Below, one piece after another: positions 6,438-12,757 of a DNA stretch of 19,048 bases (position 1 is its first letter; each line of letters opens with the position of its first letter). The notes under the pieces were generated by a model. That model saw only the letters and a program-made list of their open reading frames with translations, was not told where the DNA came from and did no database searches. The stretch is from an uncultured Robinsoniella sp. (GTDB taxonomy: Bacteria > Bacillota > Clostridia > Lachnospirales > Lachnospiraceae). Position numbers and translations under genes: made by a program. The stretch is from assembly GCA_900539655.1 (NCBI GenBank), contig UQCR01000124.1, positions 1 to 19,048 on the forward strand, given 5' to 3'.

Positions 6438-7526
6438 TTAAAACTGTATAAAAATAATCAGTAAAACGGATATCACCGACATTACACCATAAATCCATCT
6501 ATTCCAGGAAAAAACCCTGCTTCCGCCATAAGCTTCAAAAGGGTAAATTGCCAGAATACGATAGACTAAAAGAATTACACCTATCCAGGATGCATAGTGG
6601 AATATCATGTGTGAAGCTGAGAATATGATAGACACACCTGTTAATGCAGCGATAAATGCCCATTCAGCCAGAGCTACCATTCCCATATCCCTGCGGAATT
6701 CATCGGTATTTTCATATTTGTGAGGATACCAGTTGCCGCTCATAGGGAAGATTCCGCCAAAAAAATTTACAACCGCTATAATACCTGCACCTCCGTTATT
6801 TAGCCTAAACTGCCATTTCCGTTTTGCGGCTGCAGCCGCAATTCTCCCTATGCATTCCTTTTCCTTTTTGGGGGCCCCAGCCGCAATTCTCCCTATAGCT
6901 ATTGTACCAGCCAGCATTCCAACATAGGTTCCAAGAAAAATAACCGGATCTTCTATGCGGTAAAGCGCTATTAAAATCAACAGCAAATTAGCGAAAAGAT
7001 ATCCACCGATCTGTCTGCCGGTGCCGCTTTTATTTTGCAGCGGCTCATTGCGCACCGCCAGATAGAAATCCATCCCCACAGCCAGCCAAAGCAAATTGCC
7101 AAAAAACTGGGACAAAAATCCCAATAACCCCAGCTGCCGCACAATCTCCCACAGCGTAACCCGGGCAAATCCATTCTTCAGAAACAGACTCCAGGAACCA
7201 ACGTTATCATCCTTCACCAGTGCCGCCTGAGAATCGCATCCCTGCTCCCATAAGTAATCCGTAGTTGCCTGATACAACTTTCTGCCAATGCCTTTTCCAT
7301 GGTAATCAGGATCTACAAATGCATATTCAAAATATCCGGTTCTCCTTCCCTGGACTTTGGTGATTTTATAGATAATGGCACCGGCAAGTTTTCCATCCAC
7401 TACAGCCACCAGTGCATGTTTTGGCTTGCTGACAAACATTCCTTCCACCAGGCTAAATGCACGCTTTCCAATTCTTTTTACCTCTTCGGCTTCTTCTTTC
7501 TCCATAGAACGTATAACAATTTCCAA
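6438..7526 (-). CDS. GNAT acetyltransferase fused to a degenerate M50 (site-2 protease)-like membrane domain
   Basis: Residues 1-~130 are a GNAT domain: the strand around FEYAFVDPDY, the acetyl-CoA loop HGKGIGRKLY (76-85), and KNGFARV near 117-123. Residues ~135-362 are hydrophobic, with about five or six membrane segments. This part resembles small M50-type proteases in layout: AAKRKWQFRLNNGG, a FPMSGNWYP hairpin, RRDMGMVALAEWAF where M50 proteins have an ALAGP segment, and YPFEAYGGSRVFSWNRW where they have PLDG..V..WN. The HExxH and the Asp of the second metal motif are absent, so it looks catalytically dead as a protease. That comparison is from memory. The start is TTG at 7526, behind an AGGAGGAGA RBS. 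A leader with promoter, small ORF and terminator precedes it, suggesting attenuation control. The acetyl acceptor is unknown. Confidence 0.82.
   Translation of the reverse strand: MEIVIRSMEKEEAEEVKRIGKRAFSLVEGMFVSKPKHALVAVVDGKLAGAIIYKITKVQGRRTGYFEYAFVDPDYHGKGIGRKLYQATTDYLWEQGCDSQAALVKDDNVGSWSLFLKNGFARVTLWEIVRQLGLLGFLSQFFGNLLWLAVGMDFYLAVRNEPLQNKSGTGRQIGGYLFANLLLILIALYRIEDPVIFLGTYVGMLAGTIAIGRIAAGAPKKEKECIGRIAAAAAKRKWQFRLNNGGAGIIAVVNFFGGIFPMSGNWYPHKYENTDEFRRDMGMVALAEWAFIAALTGVSIIFSASHMIFHYASWIGVILLVYRILAIYPFEAYGGSRVFSWNRWIYGVMSVISVLLIIFIQF
6833..6896 (+). repeat. In-frame 19-bp direct repeat in the GNAT-membrane gene
   Basis: CAGCCGCAATTCTCCCTAT occurs at 6833-6851 and again at 6878-6896, exactly 45 bp (15 codons) apart. 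It gives the peptide repeat IGRIAA at residues ~211-216 and ~226-231. It lies about where a M50 protease would carry HExxH. Confidence 0.8.
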
Positions 7527-7625
7527 TATTCTCCTCCTTTTATTCTGGGTTTAATGTACACAGCTTTGCAAGTAATTTACGCTGTGAATAATTATGTCAC
7601 TGCAGGTATACTGCGGATATATCAA

Positions 7626-7667
7626 CACAAAAAAGCATAACCTGTATTTTTATACAAGCCATGCTTT
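7626..7667 (-). terminator. Attenuator-type terminator hairpin in the GNAT leader
   Basis: On the minus strand AAAGCAT (7667-7661) pairs with ATGCTTT (7638-7632). Inside it TTGTAT pairs with ATACAG around AAAA, with a small internal bulge. A run of T follows. The hairpin starts on the stop codon of the leader ORF and lies about 105 bp before the GNAT start. An alternative pairing of GCATAA in the leader ORF with TTATGC of the 3' arm is possible, as an attenuator needs. Confidence 0.7.
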
Positions 7668-7731
7668 ACTGTTTTTGATTGACCCCTATGAATATTATGC
7701 AAAAGGCAGCGTCTAAAACGGCGTTGTCCAT
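7666..7731 (-). CDS. 21-residue leader peptide ORF upstream of the GNAT-membrane gene
   Basis: ATG at 7731-7729 opens a 21-codon frame beginning MDNAVLDAAFC and ending VNQKQ, with TAA at 7668-7666. An unusually strong AAGGAGGG (7743-7736) precedes it and a near-consensus promoter drives it. The middle of the peptide is hydrophobic (AFCIIFIGV). Its stop codon overlaps the 5' arm of the terminator hairpin, so a ribosome stalled on or ending this ORF would decide whether the hairpin forms. This is the arrangement of leader peptides that induce antibiotic-resistance and amino-acid genes by transcription attenuation. I do not recognise the peptide itself. It could also be a small membrane protein in its own right. 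Confidence 0.6.
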   Translation of the reverse strand: MDNAVLDAAFCIIFIGVNQKQ

Positions 7732-7760
7732 AGGTCCCTCCTTAAAATTTACTTACTAAA

Positions 7761-7789
7761 AGTATATAAAAGCTTTCGCTTCCTGTCAA
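7761..7789 (-). promoter_or_regulatory. Strong sigma-A promoter for the leader and GNAT-membrane gene
   Basis: On the minus strand TTGACA (7789-7784), exactly 17 bp, then TATACT (7766-7761). It begins a leader of about 230 nt before the GNAT TTG start. It lies 65 bp past the LysR stop codon, so the GNAT gene need not depend on read-through. Confidence 0.8.
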
Positions 7790-7853
7790 GAAATAAAGTA
7801 AGCTGGCCGGATGATTTTTTCGATACAGCCACACTCTACCACTATTCGTATCA

Positions 7854-8723
7854 CTACGGCAAGTCTGCAATATGCTCAAAAAGAAAATCTATAAAATATT
7901 TGCTTGCAATCGGAATAGCATTTTTATCTTTCATAATTAAACCAATTTTTCGAGTGAGGACAGGTCTTAAAGGCAAGATGGTAACATGATAATTTGTCTT
8001 TCTCAAAACTAATTCAGGCAAAATACTAACCCCCAATCCTGACTCAATCATGGACAAAATGGAATAGTCGTCATGAACGCAAAGCCGGACATCCGGCTCA
8101 AGTCCCGCTTTCCGGAATGCTTCCATTGGTTCACTAAGTGCGCCCTCTTCCAACAGTAAGAATGGTTCCCTTGCCAGATCATTCAGTGTGATGTATTCTT
8201 TTGTTGATAATGGGTGGTTTACAGGTAAGACAGCCCTCAGCTCCCCCGTTTTAATAAATTTTGTTTTGATGCCGGGAATAGCATCGGGATTAATAAAGCC
8301 GAAGTCTGCTTCTCCAGTCCGTACCCATTCGGGAATAGATGTATAATCTCCTTGATGCAGTATAAATTGCACATTCGGATATATTTCCTGAAACTCTTTG
8401 ATTAAACCGGGAAGCCAATGGCAGGAAATACTTGATATAGTGCCTATTCGAATTGTTCCACTATCAAGCCCCTTAATTTCTTTTGCTATTTCCAGCATCG
8501 CTTTATACCCTGCAACTGTTTTCTGTATGGATGGGAAAATCCGTTCTCCCTCTAACGTTAGGTGGATTCCATACCTGGAACGGTAAAGTAATTTAATAGA
8601 CAGCTCATTTTCCAGTGAAGAAATCATCTGGCTTATAGCTGGCTGTGTATAACCTAGGACGTCTGCAGCTTTTGTAAAGCTGCCAAGTTCGACTACTTTT
8701 TGAAGTGCAATATATCTGTTCAT
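7854..8723 (-). CDS. LysR-family transcription regulator
   Basis: A 289-residue regulator with an N-terminal winged helix-turn-helix (residues ~1-60: SFTKAADVLGYTQPAISQMI, then LENELSIKLLYRS) and a C-terminal effector-binding domain of the periplasmic-binding type (~85-285: GTIRIGTISSISCHWLP, SGLGVSILPELVL). The length is normal. It stands divergently to the YbaK-PhzF pair with a 27-bp palindrome in the shared gap, the usual arrangement in which a LysR protein controls both its own gene and the neighbours with the help of a small-molecule inducer. Neither ATG at 8723 nor the one eight codons upstream (8747) has a good RBS. I chose 8723 because LysR proteins usually begin just before this helix. 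The ligand is unknown. Confidence 0.92.
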   Translation of the reverse strand: MNRYIALQKVVELGSFTKAADVLGYTQPAISQMISSLENELSIKLLYRSRYGIHLTLEGERIFPSIQKTVAGYKAMLEIAKEIKGLDSGTIRIGTISSISCHWLPGLIKEFQEIYPNVQFILHQGDYTSIPEWVRTGEADFGFINPDAIPGIKTKFIKTGELRAVLPVNHPLSTKEYITLNDLAREPFLLLEEGALSEPMEAFRKAGLEPDVRLCVHDDYSILSMIESGLGVSILPELVLRKTNYHVTILPLRPVLTRKIGLIMKDKNAIPIASKYFIDFLFEHIADLP

Positions 8724-8775
8724 ATTATTCAAATAACCTTTCTGCATGTTACTATTATAATTATTTATTTTATTT

Positions 8776-8802
8776 ATCTCAGTTTATAGTATAAACTGAG
8801 AT
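8776..8802. promoter_or_regulatory. 27-bp perfect palindrome, probable LysR operator
   Basis: ATCTCAGTTTATA (8776-8788), one G, and the exact reverse complement (8790-8802). It lies in the gap between the divergent LysR and YbaK genes, 26 bp before the YbaK start, and contains the T-N11-A pattern expected of LysR sites. A TATAAT for the LysR gene sits just left of it (8759-8754 on the minus strand). Confidence 0.75.
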
Positions 8803-8828
8803 GTAGTAAAACACAAGGAGATGGAGAT

Positions 8829-9308
8829 ATGTCTTTAGAAAATGTAAAACAGTATTTTGAAAGTGTTTATTTAGGCCAACGGGTGGTTGAACTTGAAAGG
8901 TCCAGCGCAACCGTTGAAGAAGCTGCAGAGGCGATTGGCTGTCAGCCAAAGCAAATTGCAAAAACCATGTCTTTTTTTGTAAATGAGAGGCCCATACTAA
9001 TTGTTATCGCCGGCGATGGAAAAGTGGATAACAAAAAGTACAAGAATACATTTCATCAAAAAGCCAAAATGATACCCAGAGAACGTGTGGAAAGTTGTAT
9101 CGGACACACCCCCGGCGGTGTTTGCCCTTTTGCTGTCAATTCTGATGTGACCGTTTATCTTGATGTTTCCCTCAAACGGTTTGAGCGGGTATATCCGGCG
9201 GGCGGCAACGGGCATAGTGCCGTGAATCTGTCTTTGGATGAATTAGAGGAGTATTCTAATTATGATAAGTGGGTGGATGTATGCAGAAGTTGGCATACTA
9301 ATGAATAG
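8829..9308 (+). CDS. YbaK/EbsC-type aminoacyl-tRNA deacylase domain protein
   Basis: This 159-residue single-domain protein belongs to the YbaK/ProRS-INS-type family, whose members hydrolyse wrongly charged tRNA (for example Cys-tRNA-Pro or Ala-tRNA-Pro). Visible signs are IGCQPKQIAKTMSFFV with the conserved Lys near residue 45, a central IAGDGKVDNKK strand and loop, and the GHTPGGVCPFA active-site loop near residues 92-102. The C-terminus has YPAGGNGHSAVNLSLDEL, also typical. An AAGGAGATGGAGAT precedes the ATG. The stop codon is 24 bp from the PhzF gene, so both are probably one transcript under the divergent LysR regulator. The exact tRNA substrate cannot be told from the sequence. Confidence 0.88.
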   Translation: MSLENVKQYFESVYLGQRVVELERSSATVEEAAEAIGCQPKQIAKTMSFFVNERPILIVIAGDGKVDNKKYKNTFHQKAKMIPRERVESCIGHTPGGVCPFAVNSDVTVYLDVSLKRFERVYPAGGNGHSAVNLSLDELEEYSNYDKWVDVCRSWHTNE

Positions 9309-9332
9309 GAGTAATAGGAGGAGGAGACGCAA

Positions 9333-10139
9333 ATGAAGGAGATGGTATTAAAGCAATATGTTGTTGATGCCTTTACAGATAAGGTATTCAAAGGAAATCC
9401 TGCGGCTGTCTGCGTTTTATCAAAATGGCTTTCAGATACACTTATGCAGAATATAGCAAGAGAAAATAACCTGTCGGAGACCGCATTTACCCTAAAAAAT
9501 GGAAAGGAGTATGAATTGCGCTGGTTCACACCCGGCGGCGAAATTGACTTGTGCGGTCATGCCACTTTAGGCACAGCTTATGTATTGCTAAATTTTGTTG
9601 AAACAGATTGTACAAGTATTTCCTTCCAGACAAAAAGCGGTCAGCTCATTGTAAAAAGGGTAGATGACCTGTATGAAATGGATATGCCAGCCTATCAGCT
9701 TACTGCGGTTCCTGTCACAGACGCAATGGAACAGGCAATCGGCTTTCGTCCGGCTGAAGCCTGGATGGGTCGGGATCTGGTATGTGTAATGCCAGATGAA
9801 CAGCAGGTCATGCACGCGGTACCCGATGAAGAAAAGCTAAAAAAACTGGACGGGCTTCTTCTCCAGCTTACAGCAAAAAGTACCACATACGACTGTGTTA
9901 CCCGAAGTTTTGCGCCGAAGCTGAATGTAACGGAAGACCCTGTATGCGGTTCTGGGCACTGCCATGTCATTCCCTTGTGGGCTGACAAGATGAACAAGCA
10001 GGAACTGATTGCACTTCAGGCTTCCAAAAGAAGCGGCGTTCTTTATTGCCGTATGAAAAATGACAGAGTAATATTAGCCGGAAAAGCTGCCCTTTATTCA
10101 AAAGCAGAAATCTATGTGCAAGATAAAGAACAGAAATGA
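9333..10139 (+). CDS. PhzF-family isomerase/epimerase-like protein
   Basis: A 268-residue protein of the PhzF fold, a duplicated two-domain barrel related to diaminopimelate epimerase. The opening VVDAFTDKVFKGNPAAVCVL, the catalytic-type Glu49 in NNLSETAF, RWFTPGGEIDLCGHATLGTA near 63-82, and the second-half signature EDPVCGSGHCHV are all present. In phenazine producers PhzF isomerises dihydro-hydroxyanthranilate, but most homologues, including this one, occur without other phz genes and have unknown substrates. A GGAGGAGG RBS precedes the ATG, 24 bp after the YbaK stop. Pairing with a tRNA-deacylase-like gene under a LysR regulator suggests stress or amino-acid-analogue handling, which is inference. 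The length is slightly short for the family, but both halves are present. Confidence 0.92.
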   Translation: MKEMVLKQYVVDAFTDKVFKGNPAAVCVLSKWLSDTLMQNIARENNLSETAFTLKNGKEYELRWFTPGGEIDLCGHATLGTAYVLLNFVETDCTSISFQTKSGQLIVKRVDDLYEMDMPAYQLTAVPVTDAMEQAIGFRPAEAWMGRDLVCVMPDEQQVMHAVPDEEKLKKLDGLLLQLTAKSTTYDCVTRSFAPKLNVTEDPVCGSGHCHVIPLWADKMNKQELIALQASKRSGVLYCRMKNDRVILAGKAALYSKAEIYVQDKEQK

Positions 10140-10232
10140 ACAGCCAGTCATAATATTCAAAAATACTTTGGTATTCCGATCATCCATTAAATAGTATGTA
10201 AAATACTTTTTATAAACTGTTTAAATTAGACA

Positions 10233-10261
10233 TTGACATGTTTTTCCATATATTATACTAT
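10233..10261 (+). promoter_or_regulatory. Probable promoter of the corrinoid methyltransferase unit
   Basis: TTGACA (10233-10238) is consensus. The -10 is either TATACT (10254-10259, 15-bp spacer) or TACTAT (10256-10261, 17-bp spacer). Just upstream the motif AAAATACTTT occurs twice (near 10160 and 10200), the first within AATACTTTGGTATT, which may be a regulator site. Confidence 0.5.
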
Positions 10262-10322
10262 AAAATTATAAGGTTTTGAACTTCTGTCATTCTTCTTCCC
10301 CACAAAGATTGGAGGGAATCTA

Positions 10323-11585
10323 ATGAAAAACATGGTAGCAAGCAGTTACAGTGACAAATTAGAACGATTGGACCGGTGCGCCGGGTTAGAGAAGGTTGAT
10401 CGTGTACCAATCGCAGCGGCAACACTGTATTTTCCCGCAAAATATTCTGGCATTACTTATGAAGACATGTATTATGACCAGAGTAAGTACAAGGAAGCTT
10501 CAACAAAGTTTGCCAAGGATTTCAACTGGGATGCGGCATGTATGCTTCGCTCATTTGAATCTGTGACTCTGGGTCTGGCACTTGCAGGAACAGATCCGGA
10601 AACTGCGGTAAACGCAGCAGTTGCTTCTGTTCTGGGCGGCGGATTTGCACATGATATTCTAAAGGACAACTATTCATCCCAACCAGGCAGAGAGGTTTTA
10701 CCAAATGTGGAATCCCAGTTTAAAATTAAGAGTCCGGTAATGAGCGTTGATGAGTACGACGAATTTATAGACGACCCATTCGGATTCCTAAATAATAAGG
10801 TGGTGCCCCGGGTGTACAGTTCTTTAAGCAAGCCTGGCAGCAGTGAATCCGCGGCTGCACTCATTAAATTCGGCATGAAACTGGGACCTGCACTGGGAGA
10901 CTTACAGACATTTACACAGGAAATGAAAACCGTAGACTGCCCGCCATGGTATATGGCACTTAATCCAAATCCGCTGGATGCTCTGGGGGCATTCATCAGA
11001 GATTTCGATCAGGTGATCTATGACATCCGACGTGTTCCGGATAAGGTGCACAAGATTTGCGAGGCACTGGCACCGGTACTTCTGGCTGTCGGAAAAGCAA
11101 CCGGAGAAATTTCATACCAGCTGACAGGATCCAGACGGGTTTTCTGTCCGGTATGGTATAATAGCTTCCTGTCAGAAAAACAATTCCGGGAATTTCACTG
11201 GCCATATCTCAAATACATCTGCGAAGAGCTCATTAAGGCTGACTTTACTCCACTCCTGTCATTGCAGGGCAGCTATGACCACCTTCTGGACACACTTCTT
11301 GAACTGCCTGCCGGAAAGGCTATTGCCTGGTTTGACCGGACAGATCCCATTAAAGCAAAACAAGTCATCGGAGATCACATGTGTATCGCAGGCGGCATAT
11401 CACCAGCTCTTCTTATCGGTGGTACTGCTGATGAAGTCGATATACGCGTAAAAGAACTTCTGGACGAAATGAAAACAGCATCCGGCTTCATATTTACCCT
11501 GCCGTTTAATGCAATTGGTCCTGCAAAAGTCGAAAATGTTGTTGCAATGACAGATGCCGTCCATAAATATGGCATCTATCGGTAA
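10323..11585 (+). CDS. URO-D-fold (MtaA/HemE superfamily) methyltransferase, partner of the corrinoid protein
   Basis: This 420-residue protein has the uroporphyrinogen-decarboxylase fold used by corrinoid-dependent methyltransferases. Supporting stretches are the start ERLDRCAGLEKVDRVPI, the alternating barrel segments to AGGISPALLIGGTADEV, and the end NAIGPAKVENVVAMTDAVHK, matching the usual G.P..NV.AM..AV. It is followed 94 bp later by a corrinoid protein, which argues for methyl transfer to or from cobalt rather than haem synthesis. The Zn ligands of MtaA-type enzymes are not seen: the HxCG segment is replaced by LLSLQGSYDH (311-320) and the later GC by FTLPFN. Substrate and direction are unknown; demethylation of a methoxylated or methylated compound is plausible. 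GGAGGGAATCTA precedes the ATG. At ~420 residues it is longer than HemE or MtaA (about 340-350). Confidence 0.85.
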   Translation: MKNMVASSYSDKLERLDRCAGLEKVDRVPIAAATLYFPAKYSGITYEDMYYDQSKYKEASTKFAKDFNWDAACMLRSFESVTLGLALAGTDPETAVNAAVASVLGGGFAHDILKDNYSSQPGREVLPNVESQFKIKSPVMSVDEYDEFIDDPFGFLNNKVVPRVYSSLSKPGSSESAAALIKFGMKLGPALGDLQTFTQEMKTVDCPPWYMALNPNPLDALGAFIRDFDQVIYDIRRVPDKVHKICEALAPVLLAVGKATGEISYQLTGSRRVFCPVWYNSFLSEKQFREFHWPYLKYICEELIKADFTPLLSLQGSYDHLLDTLLELPAGKAIAWFDRTDPIKAKQVIGDHMCIAGGISPALLIGGTADEVDIRVKELLDEMKTASGFIFTLPFNAIGPAKVENVVAMTDAVHKYGIYR

Positions 11586-11679
11586 ACTACCGGAAAATGA
11601 TGTACATAACTCTAATCCATCAGCGAAATCTTTATTTCATTAATAAGGAACTGTGAACCACTTTTAAAGGAGGTAAACT

Positions 11680-12324
11680 ATGCTTGATTTAACCACGCTA
11701 ACCAAAGCTCTTGGTGAGCTTGATGAAGAAAAAGTTCTTTTTATGTTAAATGCCTTTGCAACCGGTAATCCCACGAAAGAGGAAGCAAATGAAGCCATAG
11801 AAGCATGCCAGAAAGGAATGGCAATCGTCGGTGACCAGTTCGAAACAGGCGATTATTATGTTGGCGACCTCATGTTTACCGGTGAAGTACTGTCAGAAGC
11901 AATCAAAATTCTGGAACCCATAATTGGCTCGGATTCCAGCGATAAAGTAGGGAAAATCGTCCTTGGCACCGTCCACGAAGATCTGCATGATATCGGAAAA
12001 AATATATTTAAAAGTATGGCGGAAGCTTCCGGTTTTGAAGTATATGACCTGGGTATCGATGTACCCGTCAGCACTTTTGTAGAAAAGGTGCGGGAAGTAA
12101 AGCCGGAGATAGTGGGACTAAGCGGAGTCCTCACTCTGGCAATTGATTCCATGAAAGATACCATCGACGGACTGAAGAATGCCGGATTAAGAGAGGATGT
12201 CAAAGTTACAATCGGCGGCGCATGTGCCAGTTATGACACTATGATGGTCACGGGTGCGGATGCATGGTCTAATAATGCGGCGGAAACAGTTAATGTTTGT
12301 CTGGATTGGGTGCGGGGAGCTTAA
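11680..12324 (+). CDS. Corrinoid (cobalamin-binding) methyltransferase protein, MtaC/MtbC type
   Basis: A 214-residue methyl carrier. Residues 1-~88 form the helical cap (EANEAIEACQKGMAIVGDQF, YYVGDLMFTGEVL, as in MetH-type cap domains). Residues ~90-214 are the Rossmann-like B12-binding domain with the DxHxxG motif DLHDIG (101-106; His103 is the lower cobalt ligand), LSGVLT and TIGGA. The length is typical of stand-alone corrinoid proteins. AAGGAGGTAA precedes the ATG. The gene lies 94 bp behind the URO-D methyltransferase and ahead of a strong terminator, so the two form one unit. The second methyltransferase, to tetrahydrofolate, and the reductive activator needed to complete the pathway are not in the window and must be elsewhere if it works. 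Confidence 0.95.
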   Translation: MLDLTTLTKALGELDEEKVLFMLNAFATGNPTKEEANEAIEACQKGMAIVGDQFETGDYYVGDLMFTGEVLSEAIKILEPIIGSDSSDKVGKIVLGTVHEDLHDIGKNIFKSMAEASGFEVYDLGIDVPVSTFVEKVREVKPEIVGLSGVLTLAIDSMKDTIDGLKNAGLREDVKVTIGGACASYDTMMVTGADAWSNNAAETVNVCLDWVRGA

Positions 12325-12393
12325 CTCTTCAAATCAAAATAATATAAATTATTATTATTTATACCTAACACTATTTTATCAAATCTTCTTAAG

Positions 12394-12440
12394 TGTCCGA
12401 ATAGCCCAATTTTATCGGCTATTCGGGCATTTTTATTTTT
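12394..12440 (+). terminator. Rho-independent terminator after the corrinoid protein gene
   Basis: TGTCCGAATAGCC (12394-12406) pairs with GGCTATTCGGGCA (12417-12429) over 13 positions with one G-T pair and a 10-base loop, followed by TTTTTATTTTT. Confidence 0.92.
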
Positions 12441-12509
12441 GGTTTTCATTTTCTGTGATTGGCAGACAAGTAATAAAAGGATAAGTCTGTTTTACAACAT
12501 TGTTTTGCA

Positions 12510-12632
12510 TTGTAGTAGATTTACAGAACGGATATAATGTGAATATGTAGAAAAAACAGATTGTTAAATTTGTTTAAGAATTCTATGATCACATTTTTAA
12601 GCGGTGAATCTTCCATGATTGACCGCTTTTTA
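12510..12632 (+). other. Promoter plus hairpin, possible small RNA (low confidence)
   Basis: In the 433-bp gap before the ROK gene, TTGTAG (12510-12515), 17 bp and TATAAT (12533-12538) form a plausible promoter. About 55 bp past the expected start a hairpin AAGCGGT (12599-12605) with ACCGCTT (12622-12628) is followed by three more T. A transcript of about 90 nt would result. Beyond the terminator at 12394-12440 and the small ORF described separately, nothing else is recognisable in the gap. Confidence 0.3.
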
Positions 12633-12698
12633 CGTGAAAAGATGCGAAAACTCCAGGACAACATAAAGCTAACCTGCTATATTCCCATGCAAGAATGA
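12585..12698 (+). CDS. Short ORF of 37 codons, possible gene remnant
   Basis: ATG at 12585 opens a frame with protein-like composition (SMIDRFLREKMRKLQDNIKL, then a C-terminus with CYIPMQE) ending at TGA 12696-12698. No RBS is visible, and no family is recognised. The basic, amphipathic composition looks more like decayed coding sequence than random DNA. It overlaps the hairpin at 12599-12628, so the two interpretations compete. Confidence 0.25.
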   Translation: MITFLSGESSMIDRFLREKMRKLQDNIKLTCYIPMQE

Positions 12699-12757
12699 CT
12701 AACTGAAAAATAGCAAAACGCTGCTGACTAATTAAATTATTGTATCATAGTGTCTGA

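Noticed and set aside
10323..11585. True uroporphyrinogen decarboxylase (HemE) of haem synthesis
   Set aside because: It is about 70 residues longer than HemE, has no adjacent haem genes, and is followed by a corrinoid protein; a methyltransferase role fits better.
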